A stretch of DNA of 64,000 bases from Sinomicrobium sp. (GTDB taxonomy: Bacteria; Bacteroidota; Bacteroidia; Flavobacteriales; Flavobacteriaceae). How positions within the stretch are numbered: position 1 is the first letter of the stretch; the number at the start of each line of letters is the position of its first letter. Of this stretch, positions 25,821-34,078 are shown piece after piece. The notes below the pieces were generated by a model. The model did not search any database and was not told the origin of the DNA. It saw only the letters and a program-made list of their open reading frames with translations. The translations under genes were made by a program, and so were the position numbers. The stretch lies in contig JAJUFH010000005.1 in the NCBI GenBank assembly GCA_029266035.1, positions 1 through 64,000 on the forward strand, read 5' to 3'.

Positions 25821-26780
25821 ATGCTTAAAGCAGGAGTTCTGGGTGCCGGACACCTTGGAAAAATTCACCTTCGATTGCTCAATCAATCTGATAAGTACGA
25901 ATTGGTCGGTTTTTACGACCCAAATCAGAAAAACGCTCAGAAAGTAGTCAAAGAATTTGGTTATACTTCTTTTACTTCCATAGATGAGCTTATTGATGCC
26001 GTAGATGTGGTAGATATTGTCACTCCTACCCTTTCGCATTTCGACTGTGCAGAGAAAGCGCTAAAAAAAGGCAAACATATCTTTGTAGAAAAGCCCATCG
26101 CGAATACGGTCGAAGAGGCCGATGCTATCATTGCACTCGCAGAGAAATACGGACTCAAAGGACAAGTAGGACATGTAGAGCGGTTCAATCCGGCTTTTAT
26201 GGCAGTGAAAGATAAGATCAGTAGTCCGATGTTCATTGAGGCTCACCGTCTGGCGGAATTCAATCCGAGGGGAACCGATGTGCCTGTGGTATTAGACCTG
26301 ATGATACACGATATCGACATTATATTGAGCTTGGTAAACTCTCCCGTAAAGAGCATCAATGCCAGCGGTGTATCGGTAATCAGCAATTCGCCGGATATTG
26401 CCAATGCGCGTATCGAATTTGAAAACGGCTGTGTGGCCAATCTCACGGCCAGTAGAATCTCCTTGAAAAATATGCGCAAGTCTCGATTTTTTCAAAGAGA
26501 TGCTTATATCTCAGTCGATTTCCTCGAAAAGAAAGTAGAGGTTGTCAAAATGAAAGATGCAGCTAAAGAGGAGGACGAATTTGCATTGATTTTACAAAAT
26601 GCCGAAGGGGTGAAAAAACAAATCTATTTCGAAAATCCGAAAATAGCGGCAAACAACGCCATACTCGACGAATTGGAAACCTTTGCCGATGCCATAGTCA
26701 ATAATACTACGCCCGTGGTGACACTCACTCACGGTAAAGAAGCTCTTAAAGTAGCAATGGAAATCATCGCCAATTTCTAA
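25821..26780 (+). CDS. Gfo/Idh/MocA-family NAD(P)-dependent oxidoreductase
   Basis: A 319 aa two-domain oxidoreductase. The N-terminal Rossmann fold begins LKAGVLGAGHLGKIHLRLL with the G-x-G-x-x-G dinucleotide loop, and FVEKPIA near residue 92 carries the conserved E-K-P. The C-terminal half is the beta-sheet substrate domain (GHVERFNPAF, then PVVLDLMIHDIDIILSLV with the catalytic H-D pair). Members act on sugars, inositols or related polyols; the substrate here is unknown. It lies 18 bp before the 3-hydroxyacyl-CoA dehydrogenase, a linkage seen in many Flavobacteria. Confidence 0.88.
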   Translation: MLKAGVLGAGHLGKIHLRLLNQSDKYELVGFYDPNQKNAQKVVKEFGYTSFTSIDELIDAVDVVDIVTPTLSHFDCAEKALKKGKHIFVEKPIANTVEEADAIIALAEKYGLKGQVGHVERFNPAFMAVKDKISSPMFIEAHRLAEFNPRGTDVPVVLDLMIHDIDIILSLVNSPVKSINASGVSVISNSPDIANARIEFENGCVANLTASRISLKNMRKSRFFQRDAYISVDFLEKKVEVVKMKDAAKEEDEFALILQNAEGVKKQIYFENPKIAANNAILDELETFADAIVNNTTPVVTLTHGKEALKVAMEIIANF

Positions 26781-26798
26781 ACAAATTAAACATACACT

Positions 26799-27686
26799 AT
26801 GAAAAATATTGCAGTTATCGGTGCCGGAACCATGGGAAACGGTATTGCACATACTTTTGCACAATCGGGTTTTGAGGTACAACTCATCGATATTTCAGCA
26901 CAGGCGCTGGAAAAAGGAATAGCTACTATAGCAAAAAACTTAGATCGCATGATCGCCAAAGACACCATCAGTGAAGCGGACAAAACTGCAACTCTGGCAA
27001 GAATAAACCCTACTACTGACTTAAAACAAGGGGTGAATGGCGTTTCTCTAGTCGTAGAAGCCGCTACCGAAAACATCGATCTTAAACTCGACATCTTTCG
27101 CAAACTGGAAGAGTACTGTAGTGCAGAAACTATTCTGGCTACCAACACCTCGTCTATATCCGTTACCCGTATCGCTTCGGCAACTCGAAGAGCCAATAAG
27201 GTGATTGGGATGCACTTTATGAATCCCGTACCCTTGATGAAACTGGTAGAGATCATACGAGGATACGACACTTCCGATGAGATTGCAAATACGATCATCT
27301 CGCTTTCTGAACAACTAGGAAAAGTGCCGGTAACGGTAAACGACTATCCGGGATTTGTGGCCAATCGCATACTGATGCCTATGATCAACGAATCGATAGA
27401 AACCCTTTATCACGGCGTAGCCGGAGTTGCCGAAATCGATACCGTGATGAAATTGGGGATGGCCCACCCTATGGGACCGCTACAACTGGCCGATTTTATC
27501 GGATTGGACGTTTGCCTGTCTATACTGAATGTGATGTACGACGGATTTAAAAACCCGAAATACGCCCCCTGTCCCCTCTTGGTAAATATGGTCACCGCAG
27601 GGAAATTGGGAGTGAAATCGGGAGAAGGATTTTACGATTACAGCGAGAGCAAAAAAGCAGAAAAAATATCATCGATGTTTTTGTAA
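26799..27686 (+). CDS. 3-hydroxybutyryl-CoA (3-hydroxyacyl-CoA) dehydrogenase
   Basis: A 295 aa NAD-dependent dehydrogenase that oxidises 3-hydroxyacyl-CoA or reduces acetoacetyl-CoA. The N-terminal IAVIGAGTMGNGIAHTFAQ is the dinucleotide fold. Later come ATNTSSISVTRIAS, the catalytic HFMNPVPLMKLVEII segment with its His, and the C-terminal dimerisation domain with HPMGPLQLADFIGLD and KSGEGFYDY. The length is typical of the PaaH/Hbd type without a fused hydratase. It is likely co-transcribed with the upstream oxidoreductase. Confidence 0.93.
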   Translation: MKNIAVIGAGTMGNGIAHTFAQSGFEVQLIDISAQALEKGIATIAKNLDRMIAKDTISEADKTATLARINPTTDLKQGVNGVSLVVEAATENIDLKLDIFRKLEEYCSAETILATNTSSISVTRIASATRRANKVIGMHFMNPVPLMKLVEIIRGYDTSDEIANTIISLSEQLGKVPVTVNDYPGFVANRILMPMINESIETLYHGVAGVAEIDTVMKLGMAHPMGPLQLADFIGLDVCLSILNVMYDGFKNPKYAPCPLLVNMVTAGKLGVKSGEGFYDYSESKKAEKISSMFL

Positions 27687-27693
27687 CTCGTAG

Positions 27694-27828
27694 AGCCGTT
27701 GCACTGCAACGGCTTTATATGTACAGCATATATGGTTGTTGTAGTATATGTAAGGTCGTTGCACTGCAACGACCCCACAAAAAGGTTGCAGTGCAAAGCC
27801 CTCACAAAAAGGTTGCAGTGCAAAGCCC
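27694..27828. repeat. Cluster of four GTTGCACTGCAAC palindromes
   Basis: Two perfect 10-bp-arm palindromes with a single central C (AGCCGTTGCA c TGCAACGGCT at 27694-27714 and GGTCGTTGCA c TGCAACGACC at 27754-27774) are followed by a 26-bp direct repeat (27776-27801 and 27803-27828). Each direct-repeat copy contains the same core in the other orientation, TTGCAgTGCAA. The arms outside the core differ but stay complementary, as in RNA hairpins or REP-type elements. The region also reads as an open frame into yggS, which I consider accidental. Confidence 0.75.
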
Positions 27829-27845
27829 CCACAAAAAAAATAATA

Positions 27846-28505
27846 ATGAGCATAGCAGAGAATCTAAAAATAATAAAATCAGCATTGCCCGAAGGGGTTA
27901 GTCTTGTTGCAGTTTCCAAAACCAAACCGGTGGCCGACCTTATGGAGGCCTATGAGACCGGACAGCGAATTTTTGGAGAAAACAAAATACAGGAAATGAC
28001 CGAAAAATGGGAGCAGTTGCCCAAGGATATCGAATGGCATATGATAGGTCATGTCCAGCGAAACAAGGTAAAATATATGGCCGAATACGTCTCCCTCATT
28101 CACGGGGTAGACAGTCTGAAGCTCCTGAGAGAGATAAACAAACAAGCGTCAAAATACCAACGCAGTATTTCCTGCCTACTGCAGGTGCACATCGCAGAAG
28201 AAGAGACCAAATTCGGACTGGATGAGAGTGAGGTATTAGCATTGTTGCAATCGAATGAGTTACGGGAGTTGACTCATGTAAAGGTGGTCGGACTTATGGG
28301 GATGGCTACTTTTACAGATAGTGAAGCCCAGATAAGAAAAGAGTTTGGCGGACTAAAAGAACTATTTGATCAGGCAGCCTCTATCGATTCAGAAATCCGG
28401 ATTCTCTCCATGGGGATGAGCGGGGATTACAAGATAGCTATAGACTGCGGCAGCACTATGGTTAGAATAGGAAGTAGTATATTTGGGGCGAGGAATTATC
28501 ATTAA
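27846..28505 (+). CDS. YggS-family PLP homeostasis protein
   Basis: A 219 aa single-domain PLP-binding protein (alanine racemase-like barrel, no racemase activity) that buffers cellular PLP. From the ATG at 27846 it begins MSIAENLKIIKSALPEG. The PLP lysine is in LVAVSKTKPV, followed by FGENKIQEM, WHMIGHVQRNKVKYM and the phosphate-binding LSMGMSGDYKIAI. An in-frame extension through the upstream palindromic repeats is rejected as non-coding. All conserved motifs are present. Confidence 0.93.
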   Translation: MSIAENLKIIKSALPEGVSLVAVSKTKPVADLMEAYETGQRIFGENKIQEMTEKWEQLPKDIEWHMIGHVQRNKVKYMAEYVSLIHGVDSLKLLREINKQASKYQRSISCLLQVHIAEEETKFGLDESEVLALLQSNELRELTHVKVVGLMGMATFTDSEAQIRKEFGGLKELFDQAASIDSEIRILSMGMSGDYKIAIDCGSTMVRIGSSIFGARNYH

Positions 28506-28566
28506 TTTTTTTCAGAACACCTCCCAACAGGACGGTTTCTGTGCACAGAGTCAGAGCATAGCATAT

Positions 28567-29949
28567 ATGTACGCAATACTAGACATCGAAACGACGGGAG
28601 GACAATACAATGAAGAAGGTATCACCGAAATAGCCATACACCGCTTTGACGGACACAAGGTAACCGACCGTTTTATCAGCTTGATCAATCCTGAAAGAGA
28701 CATACAGCCCTTTGTGGTAAAACTGACCGGGATAAACAATGCTATGCTACAGTCGGCCCCAAAGTTTTACGAGGTGGCAAAGCGCATTGTTGAGATTACA
28801 GAAGGCTGTACTGTCGTAGCTCACAATGCTCAGTTCGACTACCGTATACTCCGTACCGAATTTCAACGCCTCGGATTTGATTTTAAGAGAAAAACCCTCT
28901 GTACAGTAGAACTCTCCAAAAAACTAATTCCCGAAGCCGAGTCGTACAGTCTCGGTAAACTGGTGCGATCGCTCGGCATCCCGGTAAGCGACAGACACCG
29001 GGCAAACGGCGATGCTCTGGCCACGGTAAAACTGTTTAAGTTACTTCTCGCCAAAGATCAATCCAAAACCATAGTCACAGAAACTATCAAATCTGAAGAT
29101 ACCGGGACACTGTCGCCCAAACTGCTCAATATTATAGAAGACCTTCCGGAAACAACGGGTGTGTACTACGTTCACCGCAAAGACGGCAATATTGTTTTTA
29201 TAGGAAAGAGCAAGAACATAAAGAACAAGCTAAACAAAGAGTTTTCGCGTACCGGAAAAAAGTGGAAACTCATACAGCAGGAAGTCAGCGCAATCACCTA
29301 TGAAGAAACCGGTAGTATTCTTATCGCAGCGCTAAAGGAACACGACGAGATCAGAAAAAACAAACCAAAATACAACCCTCAATACAGAAATGCGCTGTTC
29401 TCTTACGGACTCTATTGCAATGCCGATGAAAAGGGCTACCTCCGCCTCTATGTAGAGCGTGCAGGGGGGAGATACAAAAAGAGTTTGAATCCGATAACCA
29501 CCTTTACCTCCGAACACGAGGCCAAAAACCTGCTGTACAAGCTGACCGAAGAGTTTGAATTGTGTATGAAACACAACGGATTATCTCAGGCGAAAAAGCA
29601 CTGTCACAATTATACCGTGCAAAAATGTCACGGAGCTTGTATAGCCGAAGAGTCGGCGGAGGAATACAACAAACGAGTGCAAAGCGCGCTAAGCAAATAC
29701 AGCTATCCCCATCCCAATATGCTTGTCGTAGATCGAGGGCGCAGTACTGGTGAACGAAGTGTAGTGATGATAGAAAACTCTGTTTTTAAAGGTATTGCAT
29801 TCTTTGATCTCAACTATCAAATCAACAATATTAAAATACTTCGACAGGTGCTTACTGCTATGAGTAATACGGCAGATACGCAGCATATTATACAGTCTTA
29901 TCTCAGAAAAAACAAAGGTTATAAAATTGTAGAATTCACCAATACTTGA
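28567..29949 (+). CDS. DnaQ-type exonuclease fused to a GIY-YIG (UvrC N-terminal-like) domain
   Basis: A 460 aa protein starting at the ATG at 28567. Residues 1-160 are a DEDDh 3'-5' exonuclease with D6, E8 (DIET), D91 (HNAQFDYRI), H144 and D149 (HRANGD). Residues about 195-275 are a GIY-YIG nuclease domain with GVY (198-200), FIG (211-213) and the likely catalytic E258 before the NKPKYNPQYR segment. The rest has a UvrC-like cysteine segment (KKHCHNYTVQKCHGAC). The layout matches Cho/UvrC-like exonuclease fusions presumed to act in DNA repair. Its stop overlaps the miaA start. Confidence 0.87.
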   Translation: MYAILDIETTGGQYNEEGITEIAIHRFDGHKVTDRFISLINPERDIQPFVVKLTGINNAMLQSAPKFYEVAKRIVEITEGCTVVAHNAQFDYRILRTEFQRLGFDFKRKTLCTVELSKKLIPEAESYSLGKLVRSLGIPVSDRHRANGDALATVKLFKLLLAKDQSKTIVTETIKSEDTGTLSPKLLNIIEDLPETTGVYYVHRKDGNIVFIGKSKNIKNKLNKEFSRTGKKWKLIQQEVSAITYEETGSILIAALKEHDEIRKNKPKYNPQYRNALFSYGLYCNADEKGYLRLYVERAGGRYKKSLNPITTFTSEHEAKNLLYKLTEEFELCMKHNGLSQAKKHCHNYTVQKCHGACIAEESAEEYNKRVQSALSKYSYPHPNMLVVDRGRSTGERSVVMIENSVFKGIAFFDLNYQINNIKILRQVLTAMSNTADTQHIIQSYLRKNKGYKIVEFTNT

Positions 29950-30866
29950 AACCAAAACACCACAAATATCTGATTAGCGTTATAGGGCCAACGGCTATTG
30001 GCAAAACTGCCCTCGCCATTCAACTTGCCAAGCATTTCAACACTGCTATTATCTCTGCAGACTCCAGGCAGTTTTACAAGGAAATGACTATAGGTACCGC
30101 CGTTCCCTCGGCGAAAGAACTCGCGGCGGCTCCTCATTACTTTATTCAACACAAAAGCATATTCGAGACCTATACGGTAGGTGATTTTGAGAATGATGCC
30201 ATAAATCTTTTGGACAAACTCTTCCAAAAACACGATATCGTAGTCATGGCCGGAGGAAGCGGTCTGTATGTAAATGCCGTGCTATACGGACTCGACGATT
30301 TTCCCGAGGTGCCACAGGAAGTACGCAATGCGTTAAATAACACACTACAGCAAGAAGGCATTACCGCATTGCAGCGGGAGTTAAAAAAACGAGATCCCTC
30401 TTATTACCATCAGGTAGATCTCCACAATCCCCATCGGCTTATCAGAGCACTCGAAATAAGCAGAGGAACTGGAAAACCCTACTCCTCCTTTCTCAAGGGC
30501 AAAAAACAATCCCGCCCTTTCCAGATTATTTCCGTAGCTCCCGACGCCGATCGAGAACTGATTTACGACCGCATCAATCGCCGAGTAGATATTATGATGC
30601 AAAACGGCCTGCTGGAAGAAGTTAAAAGACTGCTCCCCCACCAGAATCTCAATGCCCTTCAAACCGTTGGCTATAAAGAATTGTTTAGCTACCTCAAAGG
30701 AGATTGCGAATTGGAGTTTGCCGTAGCGGAGATCAAAAAAAACACCCGAAGGTTTGCCAAACGACAGCTTACCTGGTTTAACAAACAAACGGATACCATC
30801 AAAGTAGATTTTCAAGCGGAAAGCTTCGATATTATTGCTAAGATTTCAGAGCAGATAGTTTTGTAG
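29946..30866 (+). CDS. miaA: tRNA dimethylallyltransferase
   Basis: Transfers a dimethylallyl group to N6 of A37 in tRNAs reading UNN codons. The frame starts with TTG at 29946, overlapping the previous stop by four bases (TTGA). This is the natural start because the protein then begins KPKHHKYLISVIGPTAIGKT, with the P-loop GPTAIGKT near residue 14. Other motifs are ISADSRQFYKEMTIGTA, VMAGGSGLYVNAVLYG and the late FAKRQLTWFNKQ. At 306 aa it is full-length. Translational coupling to the upstream nuclease is likely. Confidence 0.94.
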   Translation: MKPKHHKYLISVIGPTAIGKTALAIQLAKHFNTAIISADSRQFYKEMTIGTAVPSAKELAAAPHYFIQHKSIFETYTVGDFENDAINLLDKLFQKHDIVVMAGGSGLYVNAVLYGLDDFPEVPQEVRNALNNTLQQEGITALQRELKKRDPSYYHQVDLHNPHRLIRALEISRGTGKPYSSFLKGKKQSRPFQIISVAPDADRELIYDRINRRVDIMMQNGLLEEVKRLLPHQNLNALQTVGYKELFSYLKGDCELEFAVAEIKKNTRRFAKRQLTWFNKQTDTIKVDFQAESFDIIAKISEQIVL

Positions 30867-30975
30867 TTGATTAGTTTGTGGTTTTTTAAAGAGATGACCA
30901 CGTCGCGCTTTGCTACGCCGGCGCTCCTCGCCATGGTCTTGCAGTTGGTTAGTTTGTGGTTTGTTAGTTGATAGG
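30866..30975. repeat. GTTTGTGGTT/GTTGATTAG intergenic island
   Basis: The words TTAGTTTGTGGTTT and AGTTGATAG occur twice (near 30871 and 30946-30972) around a GC-rich patch (30897-30943, starting GACCACG and ending ATGGTC). Reverse-complement words of this type occur at 14816-14878 and 25650-25755. No gene is supported. Confidence 0.55.
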
Positions 30976-31000
30976 ACTTTCTCCCCTTCTCCAAGTCTCA

Positions 31001-31110
31001 GATTACCTCGCTGCGCTCGGTGATCCGTAAGGGTGCCCCTTACTCAAAGATTTAACCCCTCCAGCTTACAAAAACCTGTGGCTTTTGACGCTGGAGGGGT
31101 TAAATCTTTG
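31001..31110. repeat. Three consecutive inverted repeats at the 3' side of tRNA-Tyr
   Basis: Hairpin A: GATTACC (31001-31007) with GGTGATC (31019-31025). Hairpin B: GTAAGGG (31027-31033) with CCCTTAC (31037-31043). Hairpin C: a perfect 21-bp inverted repeat (31045-31065 with 31090-31110, outer end CAAAGATTTAACCCC) with a 24-nt loop. Repeat C directly abuts the tRNA gene. None is followed by a clear T run. C may aid tRNA 3' end formation or be a small palindromic element. Confidence 0.7.
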
Positions 31111-31192
31111 TGGGGAGAGCAGGATTCGAACCTGCGAAGGTAAAACCAACAGATTTACAGTCTGTCCTCGTTGGCCGCTTGAGTATCTCCCC
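31111..31192 (-). tRNA. tRNA-Tyr (GTA anticodon)
   Basis: On the minus strand the gene starts GGGGAGATACTCAAGCGGCC and ends with TCTCCCC plus discriminator A. The acceptor arms (GGGGAGA with TCTCCCC) are fully paired. The anticodon loop reads ACTGTAAAT with GTA, and the T arm GCAGGTTCGAATCCTGC is canonical. The long variable region marks a class II tRNA, as expected for bacterial tRNA-Tyr. CCA is not encoded; the next bases are CAAAG. Confidence 0.95.
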
Positions 31193-31462
31193 AAAACCAT
31201 ATACAGCGCTAGCTGTACCGCAAATTTTGAGCTGCAAATATAGGATTGTTTTGCTTTTGTACAAGTAAAAATTTGAGGAAGTTATAGCTTAAAATTTTAA
31301 CTGTTTGACGGTAAGGAACTTTGTGTGTGCAATTCATTGTACATCGATATGCAACTTTTGTTCCTGTGGTATTCTCATGTAAAATCACGAAAAAATATGG
31401 GCCGAAAAATGAATGCTTAAATGATTATTCATATTTTTTGATAAAATTTATACCTTAGCCCT

Positions 31463-31795
31463 ATGAAGTATTTGGCTGTTATTATGGCTGCGCTTTGCCT
31501 AAGCTTGGCTAGTGTTCCCTGTTGTACTTTTACCGACGACTGCAGGGACAACGGCATACACCTTGATTGCAACGATACACATAATGAACCCGACGATCAC
31601 AGTTGTGCTGCCTGTTCTCCTTTTTTTACTTGTAATGGTTGTCCGGGTTTTATACTTCAATCTTTTGATTGCAAGCTTGTGGTGACAGAAAATCCTTCTC
31701 CTATAAAAGTCTCTTTTTATAAAGCTAATTCCTATACCGCACTTTTAAAGACTTTGTTTAGACCTCCACGTGTGTCTGCCGCATTTCGTGTCTAA
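31463..31795 (+). CDS. Small exported Cys/His-rich protein (DUF6660-like)
   Basis: A 110 aa protein with a signal peptide (MKYLAVIMAALCLSLASV) and ten or so cysteines in the short mature part, including PCCTFTDDC, HSCAACSPFFTC and NGCPGF, with several His and Asp. The pattern fits the small flavobacterial family DUF6660 that usually sits before TonB receptors. It ends 30 bp before a TonB receptor gene here. Metal binding in the periplasm is a plausible inference from the Cys/His content, but neither metal nor function is known. Confidence 0.65.
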   Translation: MKYLAVIMAALCLSLASVPCCTFTDDCRDNGIHLDCNDTHNEPDDHSCAACSPFFTCNGCPGFILQSFDCKLVVTENPSPIKVSFYKANSYTALLKTLFRPPRVSAAFRV

Positions 31796-31825
31796 TCATT
31801 TTTTTTAACCTTATTTATTTTACCC

Positions 31826-33997
31826 GTGAAACATTGTATTTCTCTCACGATTATGTTGTTATTGGTATGCGGCATAACCTATGCTCAATATACTTTTGAA
31901 GCTACTGTCAAAGATCAAACTTCTAAAAATCCGCTATTTGGAGCGTCACTGTTTATTAAGTCGTTAAACAAAGGAACTTCAACCGACAGTAATGGACAGG
32001 CTTCCCTTTCCGATATTCCTGAAGGATCGTACACCCTTTTTATCCAATATATAGGATATGAACCCCTGGAGGTCGAACTGTCTTTTCCCCTTCCCTCAGA
32101 TCGGCAACATCAGGTGTATTATCTGCAGGAATCTCATGAAGAAATGGAGGAAGTAATTATCACTTCTACACGCAGTACGCGAACCATCGAAGATATTCCA
32201 ACTCGTATAGAATTTATCGCCGGAGAAGAACTGGCCGAAAAAGAAAATATGAAACCGGGAGATATTCGAATGTTGCTCAATGAAAGCACCGGGATACAAA
32301 CACAGCAAACCTCGGCAACGAGTTATAATTCGAGTATTCGTATCCAAGGTCTGGACGGAAAATACACTCAGCTCCTACGGGATGGTTTGCCCTTGTATTC
32401 GGGGTATTCCGGAGGACTCAGCTTGATGCAAATTGCACCTTTAGACCTCAAACAGGTGGAGGTGATTAAGGGATCTTCTTCTACACTGTACGGCGGCGGG
32501 GCTATTGCCGGACTGGTAAACCTGATTTCTAGAACTCCCGAAGAAAAACGACAACTCAATTTTATGGCCAACGGAACTTCGGCACTCGGACTCGATCTCA
32601 GTGGTTTTTATGCCGAAAAATACGGAAAAATAGGGCTTACCGTCTTTTCTTCTTACAATAAAGGAACTGCCTACGATCCGGCTGATATAGGACTTACGGC
32701 TATTCCCGATTTTGAACGCTTTACTCTAAATCCAAAAATGTTCTTCTACTTCGAAAAAACAGAATTACAATTGGGACTTAATTACGTTACCGAAGATCGC
32801 TTGGGTGGAAGTATAGACTTTATAGATCGTAAAAGCGATACGGGATATTTTGAACAGAACAACACCGATCGGATTTCCACTCAATTACTGGTAACACATA
32901 AATTTTCTGAACGCACAAAACTGCAGATTAAAAACAGTATAAGCCTTTTCAATCGTGACATCAGCATACCGGAATACGCTTTTGGCGGAGAGCAACTGTC
33001 ATCATTTTCAGAGGTGAATATAGCTGCTTTGGGCGAAAAAACAGAGTGGGTTGGCGGACTTAATCTGTGGACTGAAAATTTTACACAACACCAGGGAGAT
33101 CCAGAGCAAAATCTCGGTTTTTCAAATACTACTATCGGAGCTTTTGTCCAAAATATCTGGAATATGTCGGAAAAATGGACTCTGGAAACCGGATTGAGAG
33201 CAGATTATCAGAGTGATTACGGCGGTTTTATCCTTCCGAGGTTTTCGCTGATGTACGAACCTTCCAAGCGCCTGACTTTTCGGGCAGGTGGTGGATTGGG
33301 ATATAAAACACCGAGTATTTTTACCGAAGATACCGAGCGTTTACAGTTTAGAGATATACTCCCACTCGACATTGAAAACTGCGAGGCCGAAAGATCGACT
33401 GGAATAAATCTGGATATCAACTACCGATGGCCTATATCGGGTGATCTAAGCCTCTCTACAAATGCTCTCCTGTTCTATACCCGAATAGACGATCCTTTGA
33501 TACTCTCGCTAGGAGAAGATCATTTTTACAGATTTATACAACCGGATGGATATGTAGATACTCAGGGTGTCGAGGCCAATATGAAATGGAGCTACAAAGA
33601 TTTTAAACTGTTTGTGGGTTATACCTATGCCGATGTAAAACAACACTATGGCAACAGCAAACTCGCATACCCCCTAGTGGCAAAACACCGGCTAAATAAT
33701 GTACTGATGTATGAGAAGCACGAGAATTTCTGGATAGGACTTGAAGCGTATTACTACAGTCCCCAAAAACTCAGTGACGGAGCCTCCGGGAAATCGTATT
33801 GGATCACGGGAATTATGTCGGAAAAGAAATTGGGAGAACATCTTTCCATTTTTTTTAATCTAGAAAATATACTCGATACACGACAAACTCGATTCGACAC
33901 TATTTACACCGGCAGCCTGAGCAACCCTCAGTTTAGAGATATTTATGCTCCCGTAGATGGCTTTGTAGTGAACGGCGGATTCAAACTGATGTTCTAA
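31826..33997 (+). CDS. TonB-dependent outer membrane receptor
   Basis: A 723 aa outer membrane receptor. It starts with GTG, which gives a proper signal peptide (M)KHCISLTIMLLLVCGITYAQ. A CarboxypepD_reg-like domain follows (about 23-105), then a TonB box-like EEVIITSTRS (near 107), the plug domain (IPTRIEFIAGEEL to VNLISRTPEE) and a 22-strand barrel with a terminal F. There is no SusD partner, so it is likely a metal or siderophore type receptor and not a glycan SusC. The upstream Cys-rich protein supports a metal link. The substrate is unproven. Confidence 0.92.
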   Translation: MKHCISLTIMLLLVCGITYAQYTFEATVKDQTSKNPLFGASLFIKSLNKGTSTDSNGQASLSDIPEGSYTLFIQYIGYEPLEVELSFPLPSDRQHQVYYLQESHEEMEEVIITSTRSTRTIEDIPTRIEFIAGEELAEKENMKPGDIRMLLNESTGIQTQQTSATSYNSSIRIQGLDGKYTQLLRDGLPLYSGYSGGLSLMQIAPLDLKQVEVIKGSSSTLYGGGAIAGLVNLISRTPEEKRQLNFMANGTSALGLDLSGFYAEKYGKIGLTVFSSYNKGTAYDPADIGLTAIPDFERFTLNPKMFFYFEKTELQLGLNYVTEDRLGGSIDFIDRKSDTGYFEQNNTDRISTQLLVTHKFSERTKLQIKNSISLFNRDISIPEYAFGGEQLSSFSEVNIAALGEKTEWVGGLNLWTENFTQHQGDPEQNLGFSNTTIGAFVQNIWNMSEKWTLETGLRADYQSDYGGFILPRFSLMYEPSKRLTFRAGGGLGYKTPSIFTEDTERLQFRDILPLDIENCEAERSTGINLDINYRWPISGDLSLSTNALLFYTRIDDPLILSLGEDHFYRFIQPDGYVDTQGVEANMKWSYKDFKLFVGYTYADVKQHYGNSKLAYPLVAKHRLNNVLMYEKHENFWIGLEAYYYSPQKLSDGASGKSYWITGIMSEKKLGEHLSIFFNLENILDTRQTRFDTIYTGSLSNPQFRDIYAPVDGFVVNGGFKLMF

Positions 33998-34038
33998 TTT
34001 CTCGTTAAAGAAAATCAAAACAACAGTTGCTCTGAGGT

Positions 34039-34078
34039 TAGTGCTATATCCTAAAAATCTGTTTGGGGTATAGCACTA
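34039..34078. other. Hairpin between converging TonB receptor and fabF
   Basis: AGTGCTATA (34040-34048) and TATAGCACT (34069-34077) form a perfect 9-bp stem; flanking T/A pairs extend it. It overlaps the end of fabF and may act as a bidirectional terminator, although no long T run is present on either side. Confidence 0.5.

Noticed and set aside
27776-27828. Possible CRISPR-like direct repeat
   Set aside because: Only two copies of a 26-bp unit, separated by one base, with no spacers and no cas genes in the window.
27699-27845. In-frame N-terminal extension of YggS through the palindromic repeats
   Set aside because: The extension is repeat-derived (L-H-C-N and Q-C-K units), and YggS proteins start where the ATG at 27846 starts; the open frame is a by-product of repeats without stops.
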